8,271 bases of DNA, from NCBI GenBank assembly GCA_028679325.1, contig JAJRBS010000210.1, forward strand, positions 1-8,271, read 5' to 3'. Both the position numbers and the translations under genes were made by a program. The notes under the pieces are model-generated. The model was not told where the DNA came from and did no database searches. It worked only from the letters and a program-made list of their open reading frames with translations. Shown here piece by piece: positions 1 through 6,399 of this stretch. The stretch's first letter is position 1. Each line of letters starts with the position of its first letter. This DNA comes from Methanoregulaceae archaeon (GTDB taxonomy: Archaea > Halobacteriota > Methanomicrobia > Methanomicrobiales > Methanospirillaceae).

Positions 1-432
1 CAGGGTATCGAGTACTCCATCAGCACCCTGGTATTGAATGCAGGGAGCGGCATCCCTCCCGATGCCCGTAACATCGGGGGTGCCGTGCTCGGTGCATACT
101 TCGGCCTGACTGAGACGGAGATCCAGCAGATTGAGAGACACAAGGTCGCCATCCTCCATCACGGGAACGTGCGTTCGCACGTTGTGCACAAAGTGAGGTT
201 CATCCTCGAGCACTGTGATGTGAAGGCGGTTGTTGTATCGCAGGCTCCTGTCGACTTTGAGGATTTTGCAAAGGAAGGTGTGAAAACCGCCCTGGTGATG
301 CCTCCTCCCGAAAAGGTGAAGACCAAGGGGACGGTCATGGCCATCGTAAGCGGGGTGACCCGCGGCCAGACCCCCAGCCGGGAAAAGATGGCGGAAGTCA
401 TTCATGCGGTCATGAGGTTGATAAAAACTTAG
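1..432 (+). CDS. mcrC: Methyl-coenzyme M reductase operon protein C, 5'-truncated by window edge
   Basis: Reading frame 1 is open from the first base to a TAG at 430-432, giving 143 C-terminal residues of McrC. Family members are about 190-200 residues, so I estimate that roughly 50-60 N-terminal residues lie outside the window; the internal TTG at 34 is not the true start. Recognisable stretches include NAGSGIPPDARNIGG and RHKVAILHHGNVRSHVVHKV. McrC is not a subunit of the mature reductase. It has been found in the ATP-dependent complex (component A3a) that reductively activates the nickel cofactor F430 of Mcr. It sits directly upstream of mcrG, as expected for the mcrBDCGA order, and only 13 bases separate the two genes. 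Identity is by recognition of conserved sequence and gene order; confidence is high. Confidence 0.93.
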   Translation, partial: QGIEYSISTLVLNAGSGIPPDARNIGGAVLGAYFGLTETEIQQIERHKVAILHHGNVRSHVVHKVRFILEHCDVKAVVVSQAPVDFEDFAKEGVKTALVMPPPEKVKTKGTVMAIVSGVTRGQTPSREKMAEVIHAVMRLIKT

Positions 433-439
433 GAGTGAT
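431..439 (+). promoter_or_regulatory. Ribosome binding site of mcrG
   Basis: AGGAGTGAT matches the archaeal 16S 3' end complement (AGGAGGTGAT) with one base missing. It lies 6 bases before the mcrG ATG and overlaps the mcrC stop codon TAG (430-432), which suggests coupled translation. Confidence 0.8.
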
Positions 440-445
440 ATAAAA

Positions 446-1210
446 ATGGCTTACAAACCCCAGTACGGGCCCGGAAGCTCAACTGTTGCCGAGAACCGGC
501 GCAAGCAGATGGACCCGAGCAAGAAGCTTGAGAAGCTCCGCGACATTTCGGATGAGGACGTTGTCCTGCTGATGGGCCACCGGGCACCCGGTGCAGCATA
601 CCCGACAATGCACCCCCCGCTCGCAGAGCAGCAGGAACCCGACTGCCCGATCAGGAAGATCGTTGTTCCACTCGACGGCGCAAAGGCCGGGGACCGCATC
701 CGCTTCATCCAGTTCGCGGACTCTATGTACAACGCCCCGTGCCACCCCTACCAGCGGTCCTATGTCGAGGCCTACCGCTACCGCGGCTGCGACCCGGGAA
801 CCCTGTCCGGCCGTCAGATCATCGAGTGCCGTGAGCGTGATCTCGAGAAGATCGCCAAGGAGCTCGTCGGTACCGAACTCTTCGACCCGGCACGAACCGG
901 AATCCGTGGGTCCACCGTGCACGGACACTCCCTCCGTCTTGCTGAAGACGGGATGATGTTCGACATGATGCAGCGGTGCATCCTTGACAAGAAGGCCGGC
1001 ATGGTCAAGTACGTCAAGAACCAGAACAGCGAGCCCCTGGACAAGGAAGTCAAGGTCGGAAAGCCCATGGACGAGAAGTGGCTCAAGGCGCACACGACCA
1101 TCTTCCACTCACTTGTCGGGACCCCGTTCCGCTCTGACCAGGAGTACATCGAATACGTCCAGCGTATCCACTCGCTGAGGACCAAGTACGGCAATATGCC
1201 GATGGAGTGA
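446..1210 (+). CDS. mcrG: Methyl-coenzyme M reductase, gamma subunit
   Basis: The 254-residue product is McrG; the Methanothermobacter protein is about 249 residues. It is one of the three subunits of the (alpha-beta-gamma)2 cytoplasmic enzyme that makes methane and the CoM-S-S-CoB heterodisulfide from methyl-CoM and coenzyme B. Residues 120-123 (LSGR) match the coenzyme-M-contacting Leu117-Ser118-Gly119-Arg120 segment of M. marburgensis McrG. Other conserved segments are MGHRAPGAAYPTMHPPL near residue 47 and GIRGSTVHGHSLRL near residue 153. The ATG at 446 is set by the AGGAGTGAT ribosome binding site. The gene follows mcrC by 13 bases and ends 5 bases before the mcrA ATG. Codon usage is strongly C/G-ending, as in mcrA, consistent with very high expression. 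No truncation or frameshift is visible. Confidence 0.98.
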   Translation: MAYKPQYGPGSSTVAENRRKQMDPSKKLEKLRDISDEDVVLLMGHRAPGAAYPTMHPPLAEQQEPDCPIRKIVVPLDGAKAGDRIRFIQFADSMYNAPCHPYQRSYVEAYRYRGCDPGTLSGRQIIECRERDLEKIAKELVGTELFDPARTGIRGSTVHGHSLRLAEDGMMFDMMQRCILDKKAGMVKYVKNQNSEPLDKEVKVGKPMDEKWLKAHTTIFHSLVGTPFRSDQEYIEYVQRIHSLRTKYGNMPME

Positions 1211-1211
1211 T
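1204..1211 (+). promoter_or_regulatory. Ribosome binding site that decides the mcrA start
   Basis: GGAGTGAT spans the mcrG stop codon TGA (1208-1210) and lies 4 bases before the ATG at 1216. This favours ATG 1216 over the in-frame GTG at 1207, which falls inside the ribosome binding site itself. Confidence 0.78.
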
Positions 1212-1215
1212 TGAC

Positions 1216-2919
1216 ATGGCAAAGAAGATCGAGAGAACCCAGAAGCTCTTCCTGAAGGCCCTCAAAGAGAAATTCGCCGAGGACCCGCAGAGCACCAACA
1301 CCGTTTTCGCCCGTATTGGTCTGAAGCAGTCTCCCCGCAAGATGGAGTTCATCAAGGAAGGGAATGCGGCTGCACTGGCCCGTGGCATCTCCATGTACGA
1401 CCCGGTCCGCTGCCACATCGGCGGTATCCCGCTCGGTCAGCGCCAGCTGATGACCTACGAGGTCTCTGGCACTGGCGTCTTCGTGGAGGGCGATGACCTG
1501 CACTTCGTCAACAATGCTGCCATGCAGCAGATGTGGGACGACATCCGCAGGACCATCATCGTCAACATGGACCTTGCCCACCAGACCCTTCAGAAGCGTC
1601 TGGGCAAGGAAGTCACCCCGGAGACCATCAACGAGTTCCTCCACGTGCTGAACCACGCCATGCCCGGCGCAGCCGTGGTCCAGGAGCACATGGTCGAGAC
1701 CCACCCCTCGCTGGTGGACGACTGTTACGTGAAGGTCTTTACCGGTGACGACGAGCTGGCCGACGACCTCGAGCCCCAGTTCGTTATCCCCATCGAGAAG
1801 CTCTTCCCGGCCAAGCAGGCAGCCCAGCTGAAGGCTGCAGTCGGCAAGTCCCTCTGGCAGGCCATCCACATCCCGACCATCGTCTCGAGGACCTGTGATG
1901 GTGGAACCACCTCCCGCTGGTCAGCCATGCAGCTCGGCATGTCCTTCATCGGCGCCTACCACATGTGCGCCGGAGAAGCCGCGACCGCCGACCTGGCATT
2001 CGCCGCCAAGCACGCCGGAGTCATCCAGATGGCAGAGATCCTGCCTGCCCGCCGTGCCCGTGGCCCGAACGAGCCCGGAGGCATCAAGTTCGGACACTTC
2101 GCCGACATGATCCAGGCAGACCGCAAGTACCCGCACGACCCGGCAAAGGCAACGCTGGAAGTTGTGGCGTCGGGTGCCATGCTGTTCGACCAGATCTGGC
2201 TCGGTTCCTACATGTCAGGAGGTGTCGGTTTCACCCAGTATGCGACCGCCGCCTACACCGACAACATCCTCGATGACTATACCTATTACGGTATGGATTA
2301 CATCAAGGACAAGTTCAAGGTGGACTGGAAGAACCCCGGCGAGAAGGACAAGATCAAGGCCACCCAGGACAACATCAACGACATCGCCACCGAGGTCACC
2401 CTCTATGGTATGGAGCAGTACGAGCAGTTCCCGACTGCACTCGAGACCCACTTCGGTGGTTCCCAGAGGGCATCAGTACTGGCTGCCGCCGCTGGTATCA
2501 GCACGGCCGTCGCTACCGGGAACTCCAACGCCGGCCTGAACGGCTGGTACCTGTCCATGCTCCTCCACAAGGAAGGATGGTCACGTCTCGGATTCTACGG
2601 TTACGACCTGCAGGACCAGTGCGGTTCCGCAAACACCGAGTCGTTCCGTGCAGACGAGGGCGCTGTCGGAGAGCTCCGTGGGGCCAACTACCCGAACTAT
2701 GCGATGAACGTCGGACACCAGGGAGAGTACGCCGCCATCGCCGGTGCGTCCCACTACTCACGAGGAGATGCCTGGTCACTCAACCCGCTGATCAAGATCA
2801 CCTTCGCCGACCCCTCGCTCAAGTTCGACTTCGCCGAACCCCGGCGCGAGTTCGCCAAGGGTGCGATCCGCGAGTACATGCCCGCCGGAGAGCGTGCACT
2901 GATCATACCCGCCCGGTAA
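1216..2919 (+). CDS. mcrA: Methyl-coenzyme M reductase, alpha subunit
   Basis: The 567-residue product (from ATG 1216, MAKKIERTQK) is the catalytic alpha subunit of Mcr, which binds nickel cofactor F430 and forms methane. Aligning by motif to the M. marburgensis numbering, I see the F430 axial ligand as Gln156 (Gln147) and the active-site Tyr342 (Tyr333). The residues that are modified in known enzymes are all present: His266 (N-methyl-His257), Arg280 (methyl-Arg271), Gln417 (methyl-Gln400), Gly462 (thioglycine 445), Asp467 (didehydro-Asp450) and Cys469 (S-methyl-Cys452). The numbering offset changes from +9 to +17 between Tyr342 and Gln417, so an insertion of about 8 residues lies around residues 350-400. 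The universal mcrA primer regions lie near 2218-2240 and 2686-2708. It is the last gene of the mcr operon and is followed by a T-tract. The modifications themselves cannot be seen in DNA. Confidence 0.99.
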   Translation: MAKKIERTQKLFLKALKEKFAEDPQSTNTVFARIGLKQSPRKMEFIKEGNAAALARGISMYDPVRCHIGGIPLGQRQLMTYEVSGTGVFVEGDDLHFVNNAAMQQMWDDIRRTIIVNMDLAHQTLQKRLGKEVTPETINEFLHVLNHAMPGAAVVQEHMVETHPSLVDDCYVKVFTGDDELADDLEPQFVIPIEKLFPAKQAAQLKAAVGKSLWQAIHIPTIVSRTCDGGTTSRWSAMQLGMSFIGAYHMCAGEAATADLAFAAKHAGVIQMAEILPARRARGPNEPGGIKFGHFADMIQADRKYPHDPAKATLEVVASGAMLFDQIWLGSYMSGGVGFTQYATAAYTDNILDDYTYYGMDYIKDKFKVDWKNPGEKDKIKATQDNINDIATEVTLYGMEQYEQFPTALETHFGGSQRASVLAAAAGISTAVATGNSNAGLNGWYLSMLLHKEGWSRLGFYGYDLQDQCGSANTESFRADEGAVGELRGANYPNYAMNVGHQGEYAAIAGASHYSRGDAWSLNPLIKITFADPSLKFDFAEPRREFAKGAIREYMPAGERALIIPAR

Positions 2920-2933
2920 GGTCAGAACCTCAC

Positions 2934-2945
2934 TTTCTTTTTTTT
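2934..2945 (+). terminator. T-tract terminator of the mcr operon
   Basis: A run of eleven T interrupted by one C (TTTCTTTTTTTT) starts 15 bases after the mcrA stop. Poly-T in the non-template strand is the usual intrinsic terminator of archaeal RNA polymerase, and the position right after the last mcr gene fits. Only a 4-bp inverted repeat (AGGT/ACCT) precedes it, so no strong hairpin is involved. Confidence 0.75.
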
Positions 2946-3013
2946 CGACATCCTGCTCGGATCCAGATAATTCCCTCTAACTGTTCCCCTTCTACGACGG
3001 GATATGACAGATT

Positions 3014-3025
3014 GAAAACCTATAA
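3014..3025 (+). promoter_or_regulatory. Putative TATA promoter of the radical SAM gene
   Basis: GAAAACC followed by TATAA (3021-3025) resembles a BRE plus TATA box. Transcription would start about 25 bases downstream, near 3046-3050, just before the ATG at 3055, giving a leaderless or near-leaderless mRNA. That fits the lack of a strong ribosome binding site there; only GTGA at 3042-3045 is present. Inferred from motif and spacing only. Confidence 0.5.
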
Positions 3026-3054
3026 CCGTCTTCAAAGGCAAGTGACTGAATGGA

Positions 3055-4206
3055 ATGAAGAATCCCTTCCATGTGATGCTCATCCCAACCCTGAACTGTC
3101 CTGCCCGGTGCAGCTACTGCTGGAGCTCTGAGCATGGTTCACCGGTGATGAATGTTGATACCGTGAGGGAAGTTGTGACATGGCTGAGGGATTTTGGAGA
3201 GGACAGGGTGACCTTCACCTTCCACGGCGGCGAGCCTCTCCTTGCCGGGCCGGATTTTTACCGTGAAGCCCTGCCCCTTCTTTCCGGTGAATTGAGCCAT
3301 ATGAAACCGGATTTCGCCATGCAGACCAATCTCTGGCTCATGACACCGGAACTGGCAGAGATCCTTGCGGAGTATCATGTTCCGCTCGGGTCAAGCATCG
3401 ACGGCCCGGAAATGTTAAACGATTCCCAGCGTGGAAATGGGTATTTTCGAAAGACAATGAAGGGGCATGATGTTGCCAGGTCCGGGGGAGTGAGGGTGAG
3501 TTTCATCTGTACCTTTACGGCGTCATCTGCCAGTCAGAAGACGGAGATCGTCAGGTTCTTCCGTGACCGGGGCTTTGTCATGAAACTCCACCCCGCACTC
3601 CCGTCACTCAGGAATGCCAACCCCGAACCCTGGGTGCTCTCTCCTGAAGATTATGGAGAACTCCTGGTATTCCTTCTCGACCATGCCCTGGAACATCCGG
3701 GCGATCCCGAGATTATGAACATAACAGACCTCCTCAAGTGCGTTTTCACCCGGCGGGGAACAGTATGTACTTTCGCTGACTGTGTCGGGAGCACCTTCGC
3801 CATTGGGCCGGATGGGAGCATCTACCCGTGCTACCGGTTTGTTGGTATGCCGGAATGGGTCATGGGATCAGTGAACGATCATCCCGACCGTACATCCCTC
3901 ATGGGGTCCGAAGCTGGACGGCGAATATCCGGGTTTCGGGAAATTGTTGACAAGGCATGCAAAGAATGCCGGCATCTCCGTTATTGCCGGGGAGGGTGTC
4001 CCTATAATGCTCTTGTACCATCCGAAGGTGAGATGACTGGCATAGATCCTTACTGCACTGCATATCGGCGGATATTCGACGAGATTTCCGACCGGCTCAA
4101 TCGTGAGATGGAAGAGAACAGCGCGATCGATATAATGCCCTTCCCTGGGCAGAAAGGAAAGGGACAGAAGCCGGCGATCATGAGCCTGATGCGACGGATG
4201 ATTTAA
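3055..4206 (+). CDS. Radical SAM/SPASM peptide- or protein-modifying enzyme
   Basis: The 383-residue protein starts close to its radical SAM motif C15-X3-C19-X2-C22, which binds the SAM-cleaving [4Fe-4S] cluster. It continues with GGEP at 58-61 and SSIDGP at 113-118, as in the anaerobic sulfatase maturase and peptide-modifying group. The C-terminal third carries a complete SPASM pattern for two auxiliary clusters: C243-X10-G254-X4-C259, then C302-X2-C305-X5-C311-X3-C315, and a final C334. Further cysteines are C229 and C238. In sulfatase maturases an Asp follows the cysteine equivalent to C259, but here it is Tyr260 (YPCYRFVG), so formylglycine formation is unlikely. It resembles what I recall as the methanogen family of putative peptide-modifying radical SAM enzymes typified by Mhun_1560; membership needs a profile search. 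It is a separate unit between mcr and mtr with less C-biased codons. Substrate unknown. Confidence 0.88.
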   Translation: MKNPFHVMLIPTLNCPARCSYCWSSEHGSPVMNVDTVREVVTWLRDFGEDRVTFTFHGGEPLLAGPDFYREALPLLSGELSHMKPDFAMQTNLWLMTPELAEILAEYHVPLGSSIDGPEMLNDSQRGNGYFRKTMKGHDVARSGGVRVSFICTFTASSASQKTEIVRFFRDRGFVMKLHPALPSLRNANPEPWVLSPEDYGELLVFLLDHALEHPGDPEIMNITDLLKCVFTRRGTVCTFADCVGSTFAIGPDGSIYPCYRFVGMPEWVMGSVNDHPDRTSLMGSEAGRRISGFREIVDKACKECRHLRYCRGGCPYNALVPSEGEMTGIDPYCTAYRRIFDEISDRLNREMEENSAIDIMPFPGQKGKGQKPAIMSLMRRMI

Positions 4207-4506
4207 ATTCAAACAAGAGAAATTCCACTTAAGAACCGAAATCCCCCATGCGAAAATCTTTGGGCCTTTCATGAGGACAACCTGATCAGAACCTCACAGA
4301 GAAAATTCGATGTCATGGGATATGATCAAGAAATCTCATCCATCCCCGGGCAGGCATACTTCTTAGGGATCCAGATGTCGGCCAGCATGATCTCGTATTA
4401 ATATCACGCATTAAAGGGTGCTTGCCTTTTACACAATTTCATTTTCCTTAACTAAAATTGAGACGAGTGAATTCTTTGGAAAAAGCCAGAAAAGGGCATT
4501 AAAACC

Positions 4507-4525
4507 CGAAAAACCGGTTTAATAA
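4507..4525 (+). promoter_or_regulatory. Putative BRE/TATA promoter of the mtr operon
   Basis: CGAAA (4507-4511) and the TATA-like TTTAATAA (4518-4525) lie in the A/T-rich stretch upstream of mtrE. Transcription would begin near 4545-4550, leaving a leader of about 110 bases. The perfect palindrome AAACCGGTTT (4511-4520) overlaps the BRE/TATA junction, and a second one, TTTCGAAA (4532-4539), follows the box. An alternative TATA-like element is ATTTAA at 4541-4546. Based on motif only. Confidence 0.55.
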
Positions 4526-4624
4526 CAAAAATTTCGAAACATTTAACTCATTACCGGAGCAACTGTTTCCTGAACCACAAAGGGTATGTACTCGTTGTGA
4601 GTGGCAATGCATGATGAACACTCT

Positions 4625-4642
4625 CGTGCACTCTTCAGCACG
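4625..4642 (+). promoter_or_regulatory. Small hairpin immediately before the mtrE ribosome binding site
   Basis: CGTGC (4625-4629) and GCACG (4638-4642) form a 5-bp perfect stem with an 8-base loop. It ends 2 bases before the ribosome binding site GGGAGGAGG, so it could influence ribosome access. Stem strength is modest and the role is inference. Confidence 0.35.
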
Positions 4643-4644
4643 CA

Positions 4645-4653
4645 GGGAGGAGG
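4645..4653 (+). promoter_or_regulatory. Strong ribosome binding site of mtrE
   Basis: GGGAGGAGG, 4 bases upstream of the ATG at 4658, is a strong anti-SD match and fixes the start of mtrE, the first gene of the mtr operon. Confidence 0.85.
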
Positions 4654-4657
4654 CTAA

Positions 4658-5560
4658 ATGGTTGAAAGTATTGTATTTGGCATTGGAATAACTGCATTGG
4701 CAGGGGCTCTTGCCACAGTGGCCGGTGCTGCTGAGAACGTTGAATCTGATATCGGCTCACAGGGTGATCCGAACTCTCAGGTTCAGCTCGCTCCGCAGAT
4801 GGGATACATTCACCGGATCTTTAATAAGGCAGTAGCCGGTGAACCACCGGCATACGGCCTGTGGATCGCCCTTGGCGCAGGACTCGCCTGGGCTTTCCTG
4901 GCAATGCAGATAAACCCGATACTTGCTCTTGTTCTCGGAAGTTCCCTCGCCGTCTTCGTCCAGGGCGTGTACGCTACCACAGCGTACCTGGGAAGAACTG
5001 CAAGTCTCGCTAAATTCGGACAGCCGGTCTATGTCGACATCCTGAAGTCGATGACAACGGTGACCATGGCTCACGCATTCGTGGCCATCTTCACCACAGT
5101 GACCATGTGTTACCTGATCAACGCCGCTCTCGGCCACCCGTTCCCGCTGCCGCTTCTCGGCATCGTGTGGGGTATCGCTCTCGGGGCAGCAGGATCGGCC
5201 ACAGGGAATCCGTTCTACGGAAAGGAACGCCAGTACCAGAATCAGAAATATGGTGCCGGTGTCCCGATCGCTGCTTCAGGGAACATCGTTCGCTTTGCCG
5301 AGGCCGGTGAAAGGAATTCTCTTGATAACGGTTGGTTCTCAGCACGTCTGGGCGGACCGGCATCGGGAGTCTGTTTCGGCTTGATCGTGTTTCTTGAGCT
5401 CTGGCGTACCGTCCTCTTCGAGGAGGTCGGCTCGGGGTGGGGCGCGATCGTCATGGGCATAATCATCATCCTGGTCTTCATGGTCATCGACAGGTACATT
5501 GAGGTCTGGGCCAGGAAGAACTACGGTCCGTTTGTAAAGCCAGAGGAGACGTCTTCATGA
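4658..5560 (+). CDS. mtrE: Tetrahydromethanopterin S-methyltransferase, subunit E
   Basis: The 300-residue membrane protein is MtrE of the Na+-translocating methyl-H4MPT:coenzyme M methyltransferase; the Methanothermobacter protein is about 295 residues. With MtrC and MtrD it forms the multi-spanning membrane part thought to conduct Na+. Hydrophobic stretches suggest about seven membrane segments, near residues 5-25, 65-83, 86-107, 133-156, 163-181, 234-256 and 261-279. A long polar loop lies at 183-232 (GNPFYGKERQYQNQKYG region). The start is set by GGGAGGAGG. Its TGA overlaps the mtrD ATG as ATGA (5557-5560), so the two are translationally coupled. It opens the standard mtrEDCBAFGH order behind its own promoter and leader. 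Family identity is by sequence recognition and gene order. Confidence 0.96.
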   Translation: MVESIVFGIGITALAGALATVAGAAENVESDIGSQGDPNSQVQLAPQMGYIHRIFNKAVAGEPPAYGLWIALGAGLAWAFLAMQINPILALVLGSSLAVFVQGVYATTAYLGRTASLAKFGQPVYVDILKSMTTVTMAHAFVAIFTTVTMCYLINAALGHPFPLPLLGIVWGIALGAAGSATGNPFYGKERQYQNQKYGAGVPIAASGNIVRFAEAGERNSLDNGWFSARLGGPASGVCFGLIVFLELWRTVLFEEVGSGWGAIVMGIIIILVFMVIDRYIEVWARKNYGPFVKPEETSS

Positions 5561-6399
5561 GCGCAGTTGCAGCTAAACCAACCGCCGGAGGAGCCATGGA
5601 CGTCACCGCAACGATCATCGGAATAATCATTCTCCTGGTCGTTATTGCGCTCACGTATTTCCTGGTAGGACCTGGACTAGCCTTTATGGCCCTCATCGGC
5701 ATCATAGTCGGCGGAATTCTTGTAGCCTTTGGCGTACACTTTGTTCCTGTCGGAGGAGCACCTGCTGCGATGGGCCAGGCCCCGGGTATCGCTACGGGCG
5801 TTGCAATGCTCGCTGCCGGTGCAGGACTGGCCGGCCTGTTCGGAGGAGCATGGGCGGCACAAACAACTGACAATCTCCTGGTCATCGTAGTCACGGGAGC
5901 AGTTGGCGGGGGCCTTATGATGGCTATCACCTGCATGTTTGTGACGTTCATCTATGTCTTTGGCATGGGAATCCCCAATGCATCAGGCAAGGTCGCAAAA
6001 GACCCGATTACCGGTGACACGCAGACCGAGTACAAGTCCCAGGGAACCGAGGGGCACGGACTTCCGTTCATCTCCTACGTTGGGGGTGTCATCGGGGGTC
6101 TCTTCGGGGGCGCCGGTGGAACCCTCATCTACATCATGCTCCTGAACCTCTACAACGAGGAGCTCCCGGGTATGATGAATGCCCTTCCCGCACAAGTGCT
6201 GCCGATCGCCGTAACCCTTGCCGGGATGTTTGCCATCGGTATGTTCCTTGTGAACGCCGTCCTGGCCGCTTATAACATCACCGGGACTATCGAAGGTCCG
6301 CACGACCCTAAGTTCAAGCGGTTTCCGCGAGCAATCGTCGCTTCCGCAGTTGCTTCAGCTGTCTGTGGAATCGTGGCAATCATGATTGTGGCCGTGTGA
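5557..6399 (+). CDS. mtrD: Tetrahydromethanopterin S-methyltransferase, subunit D
   Basis: The 280-residue integral membrane protein is MtrD, recognised by the conserved GVHFVPVGGAPAAM segment (residues 59-72) and by its place after mtrE. Probable membrane segments are near 17-37, 42-60, 79-98, 105-135, 171-195, 213-237 and 258-279. A polar loop at 140-170 contains DPITGDTQTEYKSQGTEGHG. It acts with MtrC and MtrE in the Na+-translocating membrane domain. The ATG at 5557 overlaps the mtrE stop and is preceded by GAGGAG (5543-5548) at good spacing. A second in-frame ATG at 5596 (residue 14) has GGAGGAG only 2 bases before it, which is too close, so I prefer 5557. At about 280 residues the protein is longer than the roughly 230-250 I recall for Methanothermobacter; part of this is the N-terminal extension. 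Confidence 0.95.
   Translation: MSAVAAKPTAGGAMDVTATIIGIIILLVVIALTYFLVGPGLAFMALIGIIVGGILVAFGVHFVPVGGAPAAMGQAPGIATGVAMLAAGAGLAGLFGGAWAAQTTDNLLVIVVTGAVGGGLMMAITCMFVTFIYVFGMGIPNASGKVAKDPITGDTQTEYKSQGTEGHGLPFISYVGGVIGGLFGGAGGTLIYIMLLNLYNEELPGMMNALPAQVLPIAVTLAGMFAIGMFLVNAVLAAYNITGTIEGPHDPKFKRFPRAIVASAVASAVCGIVAIMIVAV

Larger units (their letters stand above)
4207..4657. other. Intergenic region between the radical SAM gene and mtrE
   Basis: This 451-base stretch has no convincing protein gene. Its first part (4207-4400) is mixed in composition. It holds an open stretch in the same frame as the upstream gene's stop, with a 28-codon ATG frame at 4315-4401 that has no clear ribosome binding site. A short inverted repeat AAAGG/CCTTT (4413-4417 and 4425-4429) is followed by AT-rich sequence. 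From about 4440 to 4550 the sequence is strongly A/T-rich and contains the probable mtr promoter. The rest is the mtrE leader with small hairpins and a strong ribosome binding site. No tRNA-like or CRISPR-like structure is visible. Confidence 0.7.
4601..4657 (+). other. Tiny leader open frame ending against the mtrE start (speculative)
   Basis: An in-frame GTG (4601) or ATG (4607) opens an 18- or 16-codon frame (VAMHDEHSRALFSTQGGG). It stops at TAA 4655-4657, directly before the mtrE ATG and in the same frame. The mtrE ribosome binding site codes for its final glycines. No good ribosome binding site precedes it. It may be chance or a short leader peptide. Confidence 0.2.

Noticed and set aside
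34..432. McrC starting at TTG 34
   Set aside because: The frame is open to base 1 and encodes conserved-looking residues before 34; the gene simply begins outside the window.
479..1108. 209-codon minus-strand frame opposite mcrG
   Set aside because: Same shadow effect from biased codons in mcrG; no ribosome binding site or motif.
814..1869. 351-codon open frame on the minus strand across mcrG and mcrA
   Set aside because: It lies opposite two certain genes. Strong C-ending codon usage on the + strand removes stops from the complementary frame, and the product has no recognisable motif.
2577..3131. 184-codon + strand frame running from mcrA into the radical SAM gene
   Set aside because: Arg-rich out-of-frame translation of mcrA that crosses the terminator and promoter; not a plausible protein.
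3055..4206. Assignment of the radical SAM gene as an anaerobic sulfatase maturase or as the McrA arginine methylase Mmp10
   Set aside because: Tyr260 replaces the sulfatase-maturase catalytic Asp, and the SPASM layout with a CX3CX2C motif at residue 15 does not look like the cobalamin-dependent Mmp10.
3868..4272. 134-codon minus-strand frame at the end of the radical SAM gene
   Set aside because: Mostly opposite the SPASM region, which is clearly coding on the + strand; no supporting signals.
2922..4297. 12-base direct repeat TCAGAACCTCAC at 2922-2933 and 4286-4297 flanking the radical SAM gene
   Set aside because: It looks like an insertion duplication around the extra gene, but a pair of identical 12-mers is expected by chance in a window this size, and no inverted repeats or transposase accompany it.
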